From: Deltaproteobacteria bacterium
GTDB taxonomy: Bacteria > Desulfobacterota > Deferrimicrobia > Deferrimicrobiales > Deferrimicrobiaceae
Length of the DNA: 36,034 nt
Direction: 5' to 3'
Assembly (NCBI GenBank): GCA_025356865.1
Contig: JANXQJ010000006.1
Coordinates: 1 to 36,034 of the forward strand
Position numbers and translations under genes: made by a program
Notes under the pieces: model-generated
What the model was told of the DNA's origin: nothing
The model's database searches: none
The model's input: the letters and a program-made list of their open reading frames with translations, nothing else
Shown here: positions 10,201 through 17,705 of the stretch, piece by piece
How the letters are laid out: each line of letters opens with the position of its first letter
Position numbering within the stretch: position 1 is the first letter of the stretch

Positions 10201-12609
10201 TTGAAGATCCTGTATTCCTGGCTTCGTGAATTCATCGATACCCGGCTCTCGCCCTCGCAGTTGCAGGAAGCGCTTACAATGGCCGGGATCGAGGTATCGG
10301 CCTGCCGTTTTCTCGGGGACGGCCTCGACCTCGTCGTCGTCGCGAAGATCCTCGAAAAGAAACAGCATCCCAATGCCGACAAACTTTCGCTTTGCCGCGT
10401 AACCGACGGGGAGCGCGAATACGGGATCGTCTGCGGCGCGAAAAACATGTCCGAAGGCGACCATGTCGCGCTGTCCAAGATCGGCGCAAAACTTCCCAAC
10501 GGCCTCGAGATCAAGAAGGCCAAGATCCGCGGTGAAGCGTCCGAGGGAATGCTCTGCTCCGAAACGGAATTGCGGCTCGCCGAAGAGTCCGCCGGTATCA
10601 TGATCCTCCCCCCCGACTCGATTCCCGGCACGCCACTCGCCGTCGCACTTGGCCTTTCCGACCACCTCCTCGAAATCGAGATTACGCCCAACCGCGGCGA
10701 CTGCCTGAGCGTCCTCGGTGTCGCGCGTGAAGTGGCTGCAATCACTGGCGAGAAAGTGGTCCTGCCCGGCACCGATTTCCCTGAATCCGGAGAACCGATC
10801 GGATCGTTCGCATCCGTGACCGTTTCCGATGCCGATCATTGCCCGCGTTACTCGGCCCGCGTCGTGAGCGACCTCTTGATTGCTCCATCACCCGCGTGGA
10901 TGCAACGTCGACTTTCCCTTTGCGGGATACGCCCCATCAACAACGTCGTCGACATAACCAATTACCTGCTGCTCGAAGTCGGCCAGCCGATGCACGCATT
11001 CGACCTCGATCGCCTGACCGCCAGCGGAATCGACGTCCGGCGCTCGGGCATCGAACGCGAGTTCATCACCCTTGACGGCATAAGACGGAAAGTGCTCCCC
11101 GAGATGCTCCTCATCTGGAACGGGGATCGACCCGTCGCAGTCGCCGGCGTCATGGGAGGGGAGAACACCGAAGTCCTCCCGTCAACCAGTCGGGTGCTCT
11201 TCGAAAGCGCCCATTTCGCTCCATCGGCTGTCCGCTTTGCAGCACGCCGCCTGGGAATATCGAGCGAATCGTCATACCGGTTCGAACGGGGCGTCGACCC
11301 CGCCGGTACCGTTTACGCACTTCAACGCGCCATATCACTCCTTTCCAGGCACACCCCTCTAGTTGCCGCACCCGGCACCATCGATCTCGGCGGTGATCGC
11401 ACTTTCGGCCGATCCGTTTCCTTCCGGCCTTCGCAGGCCGACCGGATCATCGGACGCGCATACGGCGAAGACGGTTGCCGTGCCATTTTCGACCGGATGG
11501 CGTTCCCGATCGCGATCTCGGGACCCGGGGCATGGCAGGTTCGCGTCGCACCGCACCGGTTCGATATCGAACGCGAAATCGACCTTGTCGAGGAAGTAGC
11601 CCGCTTGACCGGTTACGATTCGATCCCGACGACCTATCCCGAGTCTGCTGCACCCGAATTCTCGGCCGACGACCGGTTGACCGCGACAGTCGAACGCGCC
11701 TCCGAATACCTTCGCACCCAGGGGTTTTCCCAGGTGCTCAACTATTCCTTCGTGTCCGAAAAGGAATTGACGCGTCACGCCAATCTGCTCGGGTATGACC
11801 CGTCCGATGCGATGCGCCTGGCCAACCCGCTTTCCGACGACATGACGGTGATGCGCCCTGATCTCCTGATGGGTTTGCTTCGAAACGTCTCATCCAACGT
11901 GCGGCGCTTTGTCGATGAGGTTCGCCTGTTCGAAAACGGGAAAGCGTTCGGGAAATCGCTCGCAAATTCCCTTTTCGAAGAACAACGGCTGGCCTTCGCC
12001 TTGTACGGCCACCGCCTGCCAGGGGCCTGGTCCGGCGCCCATGAGTGGGTCGATTTCTTCGACGTCAAGGGCATCACCGAAACGGTCCTGAACGTTCTCG
12101 GTGCAGGAGCGGTCCATTTCGTGCCAACCCGGTCGAGATCCTTCTTCGTTGAAGGGCAGGCGGCCGAAATCATCATGGCAGGGGAGACTGTCGGTTGGAT
12201 GGGTGTCATCAACCACGAGTTGCTTTCCGCGTTCGATATCGAACGTCCGGTCTGCTACGCGGAGTTGCGGATTCCGATCGCCTTGTCGAATGTCGAACGG
12301 CCGGCGATCCACCGGGAGATTCCCAAGTTTCCGCCCGTTTTCCGGGATTACGCTTGTATCGTTCCATCAGTGGCAGCTGTTGGCGACATCCTCGCCATGG
12401 TTCGTGAACTCACTCCCGAAATAGCGTCTGCCGCGGTTTTCGACGTGTTCACGGGTGAAAAAATCGGCGAGGGCAAAAAAAGCATCGCGTTTCGAATAAA
12501 GTTGCAGCCGTCCGACAGAACCTTGACGGAGTCAGAGGTTAATAGTATACATACCAAGGTATTAAATTTATTGGATAATCGCTTCGGCGGAAAGATTCGC
12601 ACCTCTTGA
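10201..12609 (+). CDS. pheT: Phenylalanyl-tRNA synthetase beta subunit
   Basis: The 802-aa beta subunit recognises tRNA-Phe and carries the editing site. Domains in order are an EMAP/OB-type tRNA-binding domain (about 40-150, LGDGLDLVVVAKILEKKQHPNADKL), the B3/B4 core (RPINNVVDITNYLLLEVGQPMHAFD), B5, the synthetase-like core (LNYSFVSEKEL) and a C-terminal FDX-ACB domain (EIPKFPPVFRDYACIV). I keep TTG 10201 as the start because MKILYSWLREFID is the normal PheT N-terminus; GGGGGA lies 8-13 bp upstream. It is 30 bp after pheS. The last 90 bp are unusually AT-rich and contain a promoter-like element. Confidence 0.96.
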   Translation: MKILYSWLREFIDTRLSPSQLQEALTMAGIEVSACRFLGDGLDLVVVAKILEKKQHPNADKLSLCRVTDGEREYGIVCGAKNMSEGDHVALSKIGAKLPNGLEIKKAKIRGEASEGMLCSETELRLAEESAGIMILPPDSIPGTPLAVALGLSDHLLEIEITPNRGDCLSVLGVAREVAAITGEKVVLPGTDFPESGEPIGSFASVTVSDADHCPRYSARVVSDLLIAPSPAWMQRRLSLCGIRPINNVVDITNYLLLEVGQPMHAFDLDRLTASGIDVRRSGIEREFITLDGIRRKVLPEMLLIWNGDRPVAVAGVMGGENTEVLPSTSRVLFESAHFAPSAVRFAARRLGISSESSYRFERGVDPAGTVYALQRAISLLSRHTPLVAAPGTIDLGGDRTFGRSVSFRPSQADRIIGRAYGEDGCRAIFDRMAFPIAISGPGAWQVRVAPHRFDIEREIDLVEEVARLTGYDSIPTTYPESAAPEFSADDRLTATVERASEYLRTQGFSQVLNYSFVSEKELTRHANLLGYDPSDAMRLANPLSDDMTVMRPDLLMGLLRNVSSNVRRFVDEVRLFENGKAFGKSLANSLFEEQRLAFALYGHRLPGAWSGAHEWVDFFDVKGITETVLNVLGAGAVHFVPTRSRSFFVEGQAAEIIMAGETVGWMGVINHELLSAFDIERPVCYAELRIPIALSNVERPAIHREIPKFPPVFRDYACIVPSVAAVGDILAMVRELTPEIASAAVFDVFTGEKIGEGKKSIAFRIKLQPSDRTLTESEVNSIHTKVLNLLDNRFGGKIRTS
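12523..12551 (+). promoter_or_regulatory. Candidate promoter for ihfA inside the pheT 3' end
   Basis: TTGACG at 12523-12528 and TATACA at 12546-12551 are 17 bp apart. They lie in an AT-rich stretch (about 12541-12581) that stands out in this GC-rich window, 87 bp before ihfA. This fits a separate promoter giving ihfA more or differently timed expression than the synthetase genes. Confidence 0.5.
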
Positions 12610-12637
12610 TGGATGGGCGAAAACCGAGGAGGGCCGA

Positions 12638-12925
12638 ATGACCAAAGCAGATCTGGTGGACATCGTTTACGAGAAGGCCGGCCTTTCCAAGAAAGAGGCG
12701 CAGGAGATCGTCGAAGAAATTTTCGATACGCTTAAAAATACCCTGAAAACGGGCGACAAGATCAAGATTTCCGGTTTTGGAAACTTCGTGCTGCGCGACA
12801 AGCGCCCCCGAAAAGGACGCAATCCACAGACGGGGGACGACATCGAAATAACAGCCAGACGGGTGCTCACTTTCCGCCCAAGCCAGATACTGAAAGCCTT
12901 CATCAACGAGCCGCCCCAGAGTTGA
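12638..12925 (+). CDS. ihfA: Integration host factor alpha subunit
   Basis: A 95-aa DNA-bending protein of the HU/IHF family. It has the helical dimerisation part (MTKADLVDIVYEKAGLSKKEA) and the beta-arm sequence GRNPQTGDDIEITARRVLTFRPSQ, which is of the IHF-alpha type. GAGGAGG precedes ATG 12638. The position after pheST is conserved in proteobacteria. IHF normally assists sigma54 activators by looping DNA, and a perfect IHF consensus occurs before one of the sigma54 promoters in this window (22141). Confidence 0.94.
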   Translation: MTKADLVDIVYEKAGLSKKEAQEIVEEIFDTLKNTLKTGDKIKISGFGNFVLRDKRPRKGRNPQTGDDIEITARRVLTFRPSQILKAFINEPPQS

Positions 12926-13302
12926 GTCGATCGACTCCAACCGACGTGGCATCTCCTTCGATTCCCGACAAATTCTATTTCAAAATCGGGGAAGTGAGCG
13001 AACTCCTCGAAGTCAAGCCCTATGTAGTCCGTTTCTGGGAGACCGAGTTCAACCTCACCACGGCCAAGAACCGCGCAAAGCACCGTGTCTACAAACGAAA
13101 CGAAGTCGAAGTACTGCTCGAAATCCGCCAGATGTTGCACGTCGAACGCTTCACGATTGAAGGCGCACGGCTCCAATTGAAAGACCGTATGAAAGAGAAG
13201 CACAAGCAATTCGCGCTCGATCTCAAGGCAAACCCCACAAAGGCTGCGCTTCGCCTGGTCAAAAAAGAACTATTGGCGATCAAAACCATTCTTGACCGCT
13301 GA
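12922..13302 (+). CDS. Small MerR-family transcriptional regulator
   Basis: A 126-aa protein with an N-terminal winged helix typical of MerR (FYFKIGEVSELLEVKPYVVRFWETEF...VYKRNEVEVLLEIRQML), followed by a helical tail rich in Lys and Arg. TTG 12922 overlaps the ihfA stop (TTGA). No metal-binding Cys residues are present, so it is not a metal sensor of the MerR/CueR type. Similar short MerR proteins sit behind ihfA in related genomes; their target is not known to me. Confidence 0.85.
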   Translation: MSRSTPTDVASPSIPDKFYFKIGEVSELLEVKPYVVRFWETEFNLTTAKNRAKHRVYKRNEVEVLLEIRQMLHVERFTIEGARLQLKDRMKEKHKQFALDLKANPTKAALRLVKKELLAIKTILDR

Positions 13303-13313
13303 GAAGGAACCCG

Positions 13314-13706
13314 GTGCCGCTCAACCTCCAGGATCGTATCGCCAATTTATTCAAACGGTTAGCCGGGAAACGCGGAGACCGCCCGTGGGGATTTTACCTC
13401 GTCCTCTTTGTAGACCACGGATACAAGGTCAAGAAGTTCGTAGTTCACCCCGGGCAGCGCCTGAGTCTTCAACGCCACACAAAACGAGCCGAGCATTGGC
13501 ACGTCGTCCAGGGCGAGGCGGTCGTGACTCGTGATAACGAAGAAATCCGGATGGCGCCCGGTGACGATTTGAGCATCCCGCTCGGAGCAGTTCACAGGGT
13601 CCGGAACGCCGGCAAAATTGACCTGGTCGTCATCGAAATCCAGACCGGGGACTATGTCGGTGAGGACGATATCGAGCGGATCGAAGACGATTACAATCGC
13701 CAGTAA
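13314..13706 (+). CDS. Stand-alone cupin, mannose-6-phosphate isomerase type II C-terminal domain
   Basis: A 130-aa single-domain cupin starting at GTG 13314 with AAGGA 5 bp upstream. The pattern RPWGFYLVLF, VHPGQRLSLQRH, RAEHWHVVQGEA, IPLGAVHRVRN and YVGEDDIERIEDDYNR matches the C-terminal isomerase domain of bifunctional GDP-mannose pyrophosphorylase/phosphomannose isomerase. The nucleotidyltransferase part is absent and was not lost through a visible frameshift. It may isomerise mannose-6-phosphate/fructose-6-phosphate or a related sugar phosphate. It ends the translation operon. Confidence 0.85.
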   Translation: MPLNLQDRIANLFKRLAGKRGDRPWGFYLVLFVDHGYKVKKFVVHPGQRLSLQRHTKRAEHWHVVQGEAVVTRDNEEIRMAPGDDLSIPLGAVHRVRNAGKIDLVVIEIQTGDYVGEDDIERIEDDYNRQ

Positions 13707-13737
13707 ACGATATCCGCATTCCCGAAACGTATTTTGC

Positions 13738-13766
13738 GTGACAAGATCAACGGGGCAGGGTAATAT
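13738..13766 (+). promoter_or_regulatory. Sigma70-type promoter for tRNA-Pro
   Basis: GTGACA at 13738-13743 and TAATAT at 13761-13766, with 17-bp spacing. The tRNA-Pro begins 15 bp beyond the -10 box. Confidence 0.7.
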
Positions 13767-13781
13767 AGTCGTCTTTCGTGT

Positions 13782-13858
13782 CGGGACGTAGCGCAGCTTG
13801 GTAGCGCATCTGCATGGGGTGCAGAGGGTCGCTGGTTCAAATCCAGTCGTCCCGACCA
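13782..13858 (+). tRNA. tRNA-Pro (anticodon GGG)
   Basis: A 77-nt cloverleaf with acceptor stem CGGGACG/CGTCCCG, discriminator A and an encoded CCA. Anticodon stem TCTGC/GCAGA encloses loop ATGGGGT, giving GGG at 13816-13818. The T loop is GGTTCAAATCC. Confidence 0.97.
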
Positions 13859-13869
13859 TAAAATCGTCG

Positions 13870-13904
13870 AAGGGGTTACGGGATTCACCGTAGCCCCTTT
13901 TTTT
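13870..13904 (+). terminator. Rho-independent terminator after tRNA-Pro
   Basis: AAGGGGTTACGG pairs with CCGTAGCCCCTT (12 bp with one U-G), followed at once by a run of seven T. It separates the tRNA-Pro transcript from surE. Confidence 0.9.
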
Positions 13905-13944
13905 AATCCGGGCCGATTTCGCCGCCCTGAAGGAGCCAATCCGC

Positions 13945-14712
13945 GTGAAAAGGAACGCGCCCGGAACACCCCTCATCGTCGTTTCAAACGACGACGGGAT
14001 CCGCTCCCCCGGAATCAAGGCGCTGGCCTCCGCCATGAGCGGGATAGGCGAAGTTGTGGTCGTGGCGCCCGACCGGGAACGGAGCGCGGCCGGTCATTCC
14101 CTCTCCCTGTCCCATCCTTTGCGTGTCGAGGAAACCTCTCCCGGCTGGTATTCGGTCGACGGAACGCCAACCGATTGCGTCAATCTTGCGGTCAATGGCA
14201 TCCTCCGTCGCCGTCAGATTACCTTGGTCGTTTCGGGTATAAACAAGGGGGCAAACATGGGGGATGACATCACCTATTCCGGCACCGTTGCCGCCGCCCT
14301 CGAAGGAACGCTTTTGGGAATTCCATCGATCGCTTTCTCGCTCGCAACCTGGGAACGGTACGATTTCGAGGTAGCCGCGTCTTTTGCCGTCAAGGTTGTT
14401 CGAAACGTACTCGTCCACGGCCTTCCCAAGGATACCCTCCTCAACGTGAACGTCCCGCCGCTTCCCGAATCGGAAATCAACGGGATTCGCGTTACCCAAA
14501 TGGGAAAACGGATTTACGGCGATGCGATCGTCCGGAAACGGGACCCCAGGGGGCGGCACTATTACTGGATCGGGGGCGACAAACTCGCCCACGAAGGCGT
14601 GCCGGGCTCGGACCTCGAAGCGCTTGAAGCGGGGTTCATTTCGGTAACGCCGCTTCACCTCGATATGACTCATTACGACTCCATGAAAGCATTGCGCCGC
14701 TGGAAATGGTGA
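13945..14712 (+). CDS. surE: 5'/3'-nucleotidase SurE
   Basis: SurE is a metal-dependent phosphatase of nucleoside monophosphates linked to stationary-phase survival. The 255-aa product has the metal-site motif [12 protein letters not shown], the conserved [27 protein letters not shown] and [22 protein letters not shown] 13945 is the start, with AAGGAG 9 bp upstream; [18 protein letters not shown] fits the family N-terminus. It is followed after 76 bp by apt, another nucleotide-metabolism gene. Confidence 0.96.
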   Translation: MKRNAPGTPLIVVSNDDGIRSPGIKALASAMSGIGEVVVVAPDRERSAAGHSLSLSHPLRVEETSPGWYSVDGTPTDCVNLAVNGILRRRQITLVVSGINKGANMGDDITYSGTVAAALEGTLLGIPSIAFSLATWERYDFEVAASFAVKVVRNVLVHGLPKDTLLNVNVPPLPESEINGIRVTQMGKRIYGDAIVRKRDPRGRHYYWIGGDKLAHEGVPGSDLEALEAGFISVTPLHLDMTHYDSMKALRRWKW

Positions 14713-14788
14713 GGGAGACAATCCCGGCGATTTCGGGTACAATTCGAAATTCTCCGAAATAAAATCGCAACAAAGGAATAACAAGCCG

Positions 14789-15313
14789 ATGGTGAGCGAC
14801 CTCAAGAAACAGATCCGGAATATTCCTGATTTTCCGATCAAGGGGATCCAGTTCAAGGACATCACGACGCTTCTGGCCGACCCGACCTCGTTTCAGGAAG
14901 CGATCGACCTGATTTCCCACAGATATTTCGACAAGAAGATCGACGCCGTAGTGGGCATCGAAGCACGCGGGTTCATCATGGGTGCCGCCCTGGCGTACAA
15001 ACTCGGGACAGGGGTCCTCCTGGTCCGCAAACCGGGCAAGTTGCCCTACAAGACCATTTCAGCCGATTACGACCTGGAGTATGGAAAGGACAAACTCGAA
15101 ATCCACGCGGACGCCATCACGCCCGGCATGCGGGTCGTCATCGCCGACGACGTACTCGCGACAGGGGGCACCGTTTCGGCGGTTTCAGGACTCCTGACCC
15201 GATTGGGCGCCGAAATAGTCGAGTGCTGCTTCCTGGCCGAGTTGGGGTTTCTTAAAGGGCGGGAAAAGATAGCGGACCAGAAGGTGTTTTCCCTGATCGA
15301 GTTCGACGAATAA
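14789..15313 (+). CDS. apt: Adenine phosphoribosyltransferase
   Basis: Salvages adenine to AMP using PRPP. The 174-aa sequence matches Apt throughout: [43 protein letters not shown], and the PRPP-binding loop [19 protein letters not shown] 14789 has AAAGGA 12 bp upstream. It is the last clear housekeeping protein before tRNA-Arg. Confidence 0.97.
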   Translation: MVSDLKKQIRNIPDFPIKGIQFKDITTLLADPTSFQEAIDLISHRYFDKKIDAVVGIEARGFIMGAALAYKLGTGVLLVRKPGKLPYKTISADYDLEYGKDKLEIHADAITPGMRVVIADDVLATGGTVSAVSGLLTRLGAEIVECCFLAELGFLKGREKIADQKVFSLIEFDE

Positions 15314-15322
15314 ACCAGACGT

Positions 15323-15399
15323 GCCCCCGTAGCTCAGGCGGATAGAGCAGCGGTTTCCTAAACCGTTTGCCGGGTGTTCGAGTCACCCCGGGGGCGCCA
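15323..15399 (+). tRNA. tRNA-Arg (anticodon CCT)
   Basis: A 77-nt cloverleaf with acceptor stem GCCCCCG/CGGGGGC, discriminator G and an encoded CCA. The anticodon arm is GCGGT-TTCCTAA-ACCGT, giving CCT at 15357-15359, which reads AGG. It lies 9 bp after the apt stop. tRNA 3' ends are frequent integration sites, and the gene content changes from housekeeping to accessory right after it. Confidence 0.97.
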
Positions 15400-15638
15400 C
15401 TCTTCAACCCAGTAAACACAAAGTTTCGCGGGGATCGGCCCTGAAGGAAAAGGGAGAGCCTCCGGATCATCCCCAACACTGTCCCCAACATAAAACTTGG
15501 CTTTTCCGGTAACATCCGGTAAATGATATCGCGGCTTACGTCCCTCGCTTTTCCCGGGCAAGAGGCATTTTCCGGTCCGAATATTGTTCATGACAACCTG
15601 CACGACCGTTACCCCCCGAAAGAAAGGAGGTGATCTTC

Positions 15639-15677
15639 ATGCCGGATTCTAACGTCTGTCCGCTTCCTTCCCGCTGA
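15639..15677 (+). CDS. Putative 12-aa leader peptide with extended Shine-Dalgarno
   Basis: ATG 15639 opens 12 codons (MPDSNVCPLPSR) and a TGA. It is preceded by AGAAAGGAGGTGATC, which complements about 15 nt of the 16S rRNA 3' end, far more than a normal site. The stop lies within a 7-bp hairpin (TTCCTTC-CCGCT-GAAGGAA), followed by a second hairpin. This resembles a leader peptide/attenuator for the gene at 15761. Coding status is inference. Confidence 0.4.
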   Translation: MPDSNVCPLPSR

Positions 15678-15706
15678 AGGAACGCGGCCCCCGCCGGTCG
15701 GCGGGG
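15664..15706 (+). promoter_or_regulatory. Two tandem hairpins downstream of the leader ORF
   Basis: Hairpin 1 is TTCCTTC/GAAGGAA (15664-15682, loop CCGCT). Hairpin 2 is CCCCGCC/GGCGGGG (15689-15706, loop GGTC). Neither has a T-run. Together with the leader ORF they look like an mRNA control region before the transglutaminase-like gene. Confidence 0.4.
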
Positions 15707-15760
15707 AATCCATCGCATCCATCCGTATCCAGACCGTGAGCCGAAAGGAGATCGCCTCTC

Positions 15761-16831
15761 ATGGGGAATCATTGTGCCATCGCGTCCGGCGAACGCCGGC
15801 GACGTGTGTTCCGTCATTTCTTCCGTACCCTGACTCCGCTCCTGTCCATCCTTTTCCTGATCCAACCCGCCTTCGCCAGCCCGAAGGAACGCCGCGTCGC
15901 CGTTAGCGTGTCTGTGAATCTGGCCGTGCCGGAAGATGCGAAGCGAATTCGACTCTGGATCCCGTATCCCATGTCGGACGAAAACCAGGACATCGCCGAC
16001 GTGCGGTTGTCCGGCAACTTCGCCTCATCCGGGATCTACCGGGAGGGGAAATCCGGGAACACGCTCCTGTACGCAGAATGGTCGGGCAATGCGAAAGCCA
16101 GAACCCTCGAATATGCCTTCAAGGCGGATCGCCGGGAGGTCCGGATCAACGAGATCGTCGAGGTCGAGCGAACGATTCCAACGCCCGAGTATTCCCGGTT
16201 CCTTGGACCTACTGGCCTAAGGGCGACCGCTGGCCCCGCAAAGGAATATGCGGATCGCATCACGAAGGGAAAGAAGACGAACACGGCCAAGGCCCGGGCG
16301 ATCTACGACTGGATCGTCGAGAACATGTACCGGGATCCGAACGTAAAGGGGTGCGGTATCGGCGAAGTGGATATTCTTCTGAACAAGCTCGGCGGGAAAT
16401 GCGCCGACATCCATTCCGTCTTCGTGACATTGTGCCGTGCCGCAGGCGTTCCAGCCCGAGAGATATTCGGCATCCGCATCCCGAAGGACAAGGCGGGGGA
16501 AATGACGAAGGCGCAACACTGTTGGGCGGAATTCTTCGAGCCCGGGACCGGTTGGATCGTCGCCGATCCTGCCGACGTCCGGAAAGCCATTCTTGAGAAG
16601 AAACTCGCCGCGGATGAAGCCAAGCCGCTACGGGAGTACTATTTCGGCTCCGTGGACCAGAACCGGATCGCATTCGGGACGGGGAGGGATCTGGTCCTCA
16701 ATCCGCCGCAGGACGGCCCTCCGCTGAACTACTTCATGTACCCCTACGCGGAAGCCGATGGTCGAGCGCTCAACGAGGACTTGTACGGATTCAACATCGG
16801 TTACAGGATTACGTACACCGATCGTCGATAG
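15761..16831 (+). CDS. Secreted transglutaminase-like protein
   Basis: A 356-aa predicted exported protein. The N-terminus has basic residues, then a hydrophobic stretch LTPLLSILFLIQPAFA ending in an AxA-like cleavage site. The middle region is beta-rich. A transglutaminase/papain-like core follows, with Cys214 (GGKCADIHS), His253 (QHCWAEF) and Asp269 (VADPADV), so the catalytic triad is intact. Members of this fold act as peptidases, amidases or cross-linkers; the substrate cannot be told here. AAAGGAG lies about 12 bp before ATG 15761. It has its own terminator-like hairpin, and no sigma54 promoter is visible. Confidence 0.85.
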   Translation: MGNHCAIASGERRRRVFRHFFRTLTPLLSILFLIQPAFASPKERRVAVSVSVNLAVPEDAKRIRLWIPYPMSDENQDIADVRLSGNFASSGIYREGKSGNTLLYAEWSGNAKARTLEYAFKADRREVRINEIVEVERTIPTPEYSRFLGPTGLRATAGPAKEYADRITKGKKTNTAKARAIYDWIVENMYRDPNVKGCGIGEVDILLNKLGGKCADIHSVFVTLCRAAGVPAREIFGIRIPKDKAGEMTKAQHCWAEFFEPGTGWIVADPADVRKAILEKKLAADEAKPLREYYFGSVDQNRIAFGTGRDLVLNPPQDGPPLNYFMYPYAEADGRALNEDLYGFNIGYRITYTDRR

Positions 16832-16839
16832 CGATTTCG

Positions 16840-16883
16840 AGGCGGGGCGGAGTCGGTGGACCTTCAGCCGTTCCGCCCCGCCT
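16840..16883 (+). terminator. GC-rich hairpin after the transglutaminase-like gene
   Basis: AGGCGGGGCGGA pairs perfectly with TCCGCCCCGCCT (12 bp, 20-nt loop) 9 bp after the stop. There is no T-run, so termination would be Rho-assisted or partial. The first enhancer dyad begins at the next base. Confidence 0.55.
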
Positions 16884-16919
16884 GAAGAGTATTCTTCGAC
16901 ATCCTCCAGAATATTCTCT
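16884..16919. promoter_or_regulatory. Tandem enhancer dyads (putative NtrC-type regulator sites), promoter 1
   Basis: GAAGAGTATTCTTC (16884-16897) and CCAGAATATTCTCT (16906-16919) match GAAGAATATTCTTC at 12/14 and 10/14. Their centres are 22 bp apart, two helical turns. They lie 111 and 89 bp upstream of the -24 box at 16995, the normal place for a sigma54 activator. The consensus was derived by comparing the three promoters in this window. Confidence 0.65.
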
Positions 16920-16994
16920 ACGATTCGCCTGCCGCTGTTTGCCTCCCTCAAAAAGACATGAACGTTTACAGCATGTTACCTGTCGCTTGAAAAG

Positions 16995-17010
16995 TGGCAC
17001 GCCGGGTGCT
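16995..17010 (+). promoter_or_regulatory. Sigma54 (-24/-12) promoter 1
   Basis: TGGCAC-GCCGG-GTGCT matches TGGCAC-N5-TTGCW with one mismatch in the -12 box. Its first 15 bases (TGGCACGCCGGGTGC) are identical to promoter 3. The expected start point near 17020 leaves about a 29-nt leader before ATG 17049. It should drive the lipoprotein, regulator and kinase genes. Confidence 0.75.
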
Positions 17011-17048
17011 TTGCATGTCCTCAGGGCAAGAGGAATGGAGGGCATGTC

Positions 17049-17684
17049 ATGAGCCGGACAAACACTCTTCGATTCGCACTCCTGATCGCGCTCGGCCTCT
17101 CGGCTTCCGCCTGCGCGAGCAATGCGGGACTCATGAAAGCGAACTCGGTTTCGGGACGGACCGACATCTTCGTGGAGGTCGCCGATGCGCCCGCGGTTCC
17201 GGTCGGTTCCACCGATCTGGAAATCGTTGCATCGGTCAAGACGCCCCCGCAGGGACACTTCCTTCTCGAGTCAGCCTCGTCGCCTCACGGGAAGCCCGGA
17301 TATCCCTTTCTGTTGAACATCGACGGGCAGGCAGTCGTTTGGACGATCGACGGACAGAAAGAGACCGCGGGCGCCTATTTCGCGAATGGAACGAGGAACC
17401 CGGAGCGGGGCACGGGGGTGAAGTATCGCCTTGCCCGCCGGATCCGGCTTTCTGCGGGTGCCCACAAGGTCTTTTTCGGGCTCCCAAGAGAGGATGCCTT
17501 GAGCGAATTCGACGTGGCACTGAAGGGCGGAAGAATTTACGAGTTGGACTTCAATCCGCTCTACGCGAAGCAGCCCAAGCGGCCGAGGAATTTCGCTTCC
17601 GGCGTCGATGGCATCGGGAAGACTCTGACGGACGTGACGTTGGACCGGATAGAAGCGCCGCACTCGACGCCTGTCGGTCGTTGA
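17049..17684 (+). CDS. Putative lipoprotein encoded with the two-component system
   Basis: A 211-aa predicted lipoprotein. The signal sequence ends in LSASAC with Cys22 as lipidation site (a tolerable but not ideal lipobox). The mature part is predicted beta-rich and has few Cys or His, so no obvious metal site. I do not recognise a family. TGGAGGG precedes ATG 17049. It is the first gene after sigma54 promoter 1 and lies 21 bp before the response regulator. It could be a target or an accessory sensor of the kinase; this is inference from position. Confidence 0.75.
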   Translation: MSRTNTLRFALLIALGLSASACASNAGLMKANSVSGRTDIFVEVADAPAVPVGSTDLEIVASVKTPPQGHFLLESASSPHGKPGYPFLLNIDGQAVVWTIDGQKETAGAYFANGTRNPERGTGVKYRLARRIRLSAGAHKVFFGLPREDALSEFDVALKGGRIYELDFNPLYAKQPKRPRNFASGVDGIGKTLTDVTLDRIEAPHSTPVGR

Positions 17685-17705
17685 TCCCATATGTTGGAGC
17701 GACTC

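Larger units (their letters stand above)
15400..15760. other. 361-bp non-coding stretch after tRNA-Arg
   Basis: I see no convincing protein gene of normal size. The minus-strand ORFs here include translated antisense tRNA (the familiar VTRTPG/RGDSNTRQ artefact). Contents are a direct repeat CCCCAACA-CTGT-CCCCAACA near 15466, a single weak match (10/14) to the sigma54 enhancer dyad at 15576-15589 with no partner, and the tiny leader ORF and hairpins at 15639-15706. Confidence 0.6.

Noticed and set aside
13691-13969. Minus-strand ORF with RLDLNQRPSAPHADALPSCATSR
   Set aside because: Familiar artefact of translating antisense tRNA-Pro.
15576-15589. TCCGAATATTGTTC as a further enhancer dyad before the transglutaminase-like gene
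   Set aside because: Only 10/14, no tandem partner, and no -24/-12 element at the expected distance.
15252-15603. Minus-strand ORFs with VTRTPGKRFRKPLLYPPELRG / PRGDSNTRQTV
   Set aside because: Familiar artefact of translating antisense tRNA-Arg.
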